Shown one piece after another: positions 8,341-11,326 of a stretch of DNA of 11,326 nucleotides. Where the stretch lies: the NCBI RefSeq assembly GCF_000499385.1, contig NW_013651909.1, positions 1 through 11,326 of the forward strand, written 5' to 3'. The DNA comes from Eimeria necatrix. Lineage: Eukaryota; Apicomplexa; Conoidasida; Eucoccidiorida; Eimeriidae. The position numbers and the translations under genes are program-made. The stretch's first letter is position 1, and every line of letters starts with the position of its first letter. The notes under the pieces are model-generated. The model had not been told where the DNA came from. It did not search any database and saw only the letters and a list, made by a program, of their open reading frames with translations.

Positions 8341-9666
8341 TGACGTTTCGCCTCAGCGAAGGGCTTCATTGCACTTCACTGCTTTCAGTTAGAAGCCTTT
8401 AACGAGCGCACACAGCGCACGGCACATGGAGCGTCCATGTTGTGGACGCATTTGGTTTGCCTCTAAAGCATTGCACTTGTTCTCATGTCACCAAGGAAGA
8501 AGCACAAACGTTCTCCTGGGCGCTTCATCTCTACAGCGCTAGCAACTGTATAGCAGCTGAAGACACACTTTCTGTTCGTCAGAGCCGAGCTCAGTCGGTT
8601 CTCTTAGCATTGTCCTGCAAGCTTTGTAATTCCAGGCATCAAAGCTGTTCCTGTGGATACCTCGGAATATCACGACCCTTCGCCCAAGCATTTACACCCA
8701 TTCCTGGCTCCAAACACACCCCCTGAAACGCATTCAACATATACAGTGAACGCCATGCGTCATGCCAGCGGAACTTCCCACTTTCTTGTATCCGGATTTG
8801 CTGCGCTATTGGCAGGCAGTCGCACACCCCTGCTCCTTACTTGCAAAACATGGTATGGCAGGCGCAGCACCGCGTTTTCAACGCGACGGCAGCACGAACA
8901 CACTTGAAGGCTGATAGCTGAGGTAACGGCGCTTACCGGCGCATTCGTGTAGCTGTCGGGCAACACTACCCGAAGGACACCACGTAAGCCTGAATAAAGG
9001 GATTAGGATTTGAGCCTCCATGTTGAAAACGCGCATATACATCCACGAGTGCCAGCATCGACTCTGTGCGGCAACTACCTAGACAACCTTGCTGTGCAGA
9101 TGCAGAGATGCTGTTCGTGCATTTCTACAAAGCCATCTATACCTTGCATGCACACTACTAACTCAAACTAATTATTCCAACCAACGCTTTCGCGGTTTAA
9201 TCCAAGCTTTGCGTCTGCGGGGCCAGCAAACTGGCAACTTCAGGCACATTGAAGGTCTTTTTCAGCGTTAGTCTCTCGTTACCCTCCGCTGCCGGCACTT
9301 GCAAAAGCTCCACAAACATAATGATTTGTACACACTCTAGACGTTTCTGTTTTCGATTTGTTGCCGATTTCCGCGACATTGGAGCCTCTACACTCCTGCA
9401 CTGGGATAAGAAACAAGCACGATTTTCCCACAGTAACTGAATTATTTCGCAACCACCCTTTGGCAACTATTAGCAATTCCTTTGCTCTTTGTAATCGACG
9501 GCGATCAACATCCCAACAGCCGATAGCACTAGAACCCCAGTTAGACGGTCTGTATCTGTCGACATGTCGGCCTTATACCGCTTTCCTTCCATGCACTTTC
9601 GAAGTTTCCGTGACTTCAATTTAACACCCTTTTTACCTCATGCAAGCAATCCACCTGCAACCACAT
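8063..9666 (+). repeat. Long interspersed repeat, copy B
   Basis: This is a direct copy of A with the anchor at 8148 (offset 3667 from 4481). It aligns from about 8063 to 9089, then is interrupted by roughly 500 bases absent from A, and resumes at 9637-9666. It lacks the 182 bases that A has at 5071-5252. Conserved blocks include the stretches near 8364-8425 and 8926-8946. The 94-codon frame at 8442-8726 lies inside and has a partial in-frame counterpart in A near 4789-4900, but substitutions are not concentrated at third positions and nearby indels disrupt the frame. Confidence 0.85.
9090..9636. other. Extra segment inside copy B
   Basis: Copy A spans the matching interval in about 49 bases (5620-5668), and copy B in about 547. 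The joint is fuzzy by tens of bases. No terminal inverted repeats, poly(A) tail or target-site duplication was found. Frames here (9197-9466 minus, 9249-9440 plus, 9279-9476 minus) overlap one another and match nothing known. It could be an insertion in B or a deletion from A. Confidence 0.55.
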
Positions 9667-10160
9667 CTGCCCAGTCAAACCCACGGCTCGTATAGAGGAC
9701 GCTTCAATGATGCACAACCTTACGAACGCCCGCGCAACGCGCCAACGTGTGGTTGCATGTTCCCACAACACGAACACCAGCTCGCCATTAGCAAACTGCT
9801 ATCGTCGTGAATTAGTGATGCATTGTACAAACCCAGGGCATACGTACCAGCTGCATGTTCCAGAGTTCAGAACAGGCATGCGAGGTTAAGAGTTCAATGT
9901 GATGCAGTGCAAACGTGCTCGTGCACACTCGCTACTGTTCGGGTAAAAATAAAGCTTCTCATGTAAAGGCCTCTTTCTTTAAAAATTTCCACGGGTTCCC
10001 GCCTACCTCGACACTCATTTCCCCACATGAATGCTTTCTCCGACCTGTTGCGCAACATGTAAGCTTACCCTCAACACAACACAAGAATGGTGATAAGAAG
10101 ACTAGGTATCAACCAAATGCTACGTGCCACTCCAGCACCCCGCGTTTCAATTGCTGTGCC
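9667..10160. other. Region without a recognisable gene
   Basis: A C- and A-rich + strand with only short frames. A faint continued similarity to 5700-5760 of copy A may exist up to about 9760, but I cannot make it convincing by eye. Confidence 0.45.
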
Positions 10161-10229
10161 TTTGGCCTTCGCCACAACGTAGCCAACATTGACTGCTTCT
10201 TCGGAAAGACCATTGACGTCTCACAGGCC
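10161..10229 (+). repeat. 69-bp inverted repeat block, right copy
   Basis: This is the reverse-complement partner of 7365-7433, with 63 of 69 bases matching. Flanks on both sides are unrelated to those of the left copy, and no 184-bp repeat adjoins it. It is therefore an independent unit rather than part of a longer inverted duplication. Confidence 0.85.
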
Positions 10230-11142
10230 CTAAGGTTCACACATTGAAAGTTTTAAGATCTGCATGAATGTGCCCCCGCAAAAGATCAGCGCACCAGCTG
10301 CATTGTCCGCAAGTTGAGATACGCCCTCACCAGAAAATGATCTCGTACCCTCGTTCTGTTGTCTGCAGAAAAATGCGGTCCCTCACGTGGCTGAAATGGA
10401 GTCCATTCACTTTGCTTTAACCGCACCTGTTATTCAAGGCCCCGTCATGCACTTTTAGACGCCTTGGGCAGGTTAAAACGCAAAAGAGTTTCGAGAAGTA
10501 AGGGAAAAACGCTTGATGTTCGCTGACGTAACCAGCGGCTCACTGCCACGAAAGTCAGCGTGAACACTATGACGAGAAGTGAACGCATCAGTCAATTGTA
10601 CAAGCCAGCTTACCCGCAACGTGAATGCAGCAACCGCTAACAACTCCGTGTCCGTGCTAGACATTAGTGCACTGACATCAAGAACATGCAGCACAAACAA
10701 CATCACGTCAATTCAAGTCAAGGCGGGTGACAGCAGCATTAGGCGAACTCCAGGGGCAAACCCCTTTCCCACATAAGGAAAGACGTTTCTAAATACACGG
10801 CACGTGCTTCTTGACTGCACTACCGCACTTTCTTCAAATTGTCCCTGTCCGTCAACAAGTCTCTTGCGTGCAAGGTAAAGCCACAGCTCCTGCTTAAACG
10901 AGAATTTCCAATAGTGGAGTGTAGCTTTGCAGTGCATTTCAGCGCTTGCCCCAGCTTCCTTCTCAAACGCACTGTCTAAACACCACAGCTCGGGAATGCA
11001 CCTCAACTGGCAGTTTTTTGACGGACTGATGCATGCAATCAGCGGTTCCTGTTTCCTCTTAAACACAAACTGCTCCAGTAAGGCACTAAGACGCAGAGGC
11101 GGGAGCCAACTTCTCCAAATCTTTCTACCTCTGGCCTATAAC
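10230..11142. other. Region without a recognisable gene
   Basis: No repeat match or gene was recognised. The opposing frames 10713-11066 minus (117 codons) and 10927-11268 plus (113 codons) overlap. The plus frame runs into the exact 184-bp repeat, where the internal copy is read in an unrelated context. Confidence 0.5.
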
Positions 11143-11326
11143 ACCTGTGTCCGAAACGAATGCTTGTATATTCTGCGTAGTACACGGCTTGAGAACAGTC
11201 CTACACAGCATTTCCTCACGTCCTCTCAATCTCGCACGGCCACCTGCAGATTTGCCTCCAGGAAATAACTTGAACGGCCAGGTTCATACAAGCGCTATGG
11301 CGTCTGACCACTGTCGAGTACTGCTA
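11143..11326 (+). repeat. 184-bp exact direct repeat, terminal copy
   Basis: Identical to 7434-7617 and truncated by the end of the window. Its left flank (up to 11142) is unrelated to the inverted block that precedes the internal copy, so the repeat boundary at 7434/11143 is sharp. Confidence 0.97.

Noticed and set aside
10161..10229. Reading the 69-bp block as a conserved transposase or exon fragment (FGLR-NVANI-CFFGK)
   Set aside because: The frame stays open in both copies, but most of the six differences change the amino acid, and upstream and downstream residues are unrelated. The similarity is better explained at the DNA level.
1..11326. Bacterial or phage DNA, CRISPR array, rRNA, telomere repeats, viral genome
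   Set aside because: No long packed frames, no regularly spaced short identical repeats, no recognised rRNA segments, no telomere-type hexamer runs and no viral protein motifs were seen.

Overview
No protein-coding gene can be supported here. The window reads as gene-poor, repeat-derived DNA from a eukaryote. The longest open frame on either strand is 191 codons, frames of similar length overlap on both strands, and there is no bacterial-style packing of genes. Eleven 60-base lines counted by eye, spread across the window, give about 47% G+C. CpG is not obviously depleted in the lines checked, which argues against a heavily CpG-methylated genome such as a vertebrate or most plants. An invertebrate or protist fits, but I cannot name a lineage. 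The + strand carries more C than G (181 against 129 in the counted lines).

Layout. Bases 1-1368 hold two direct copies of one repeat (R1, at 1-201 plus 636-671 and at 1111-1368). The first copy is split by 434 bases that the second lacks, and the second carries a 19-bp tandem duplication at the same joint. Bases 1369-4401 show no recognisable gene; the only item of note is a weak 138-codon minus-strand frame at 2478-2894. Bases 4402-5700 and 8063-9666 are two diverged direct copies (A and B) of a repeat more than 1 kb long, whose left part shows an internal period of about 180 bp, like a satellite. Each copy has its own insertion or deletion: 182 bp present only in A, and roughly 500 bp present only in B.

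Between and after these copies, a 69-bp block at 7365-7433 recurs inverted at 10161-10229. Directly beside the first of these blocks, a 184-bp sequence (7434-7617) recurs without a single mismatch at 11143-11326 and runs off the end of the window.

Nothing suggests genes working together. The window is better explained by layered duplication, insertion and unequal exchange of repeats. The exact terminal repeat could also mark an assembly break. No rRNA, tRNA, CRISPR array, telomere repeat, recognisable transposase or polymerase, or viral gene was seen.
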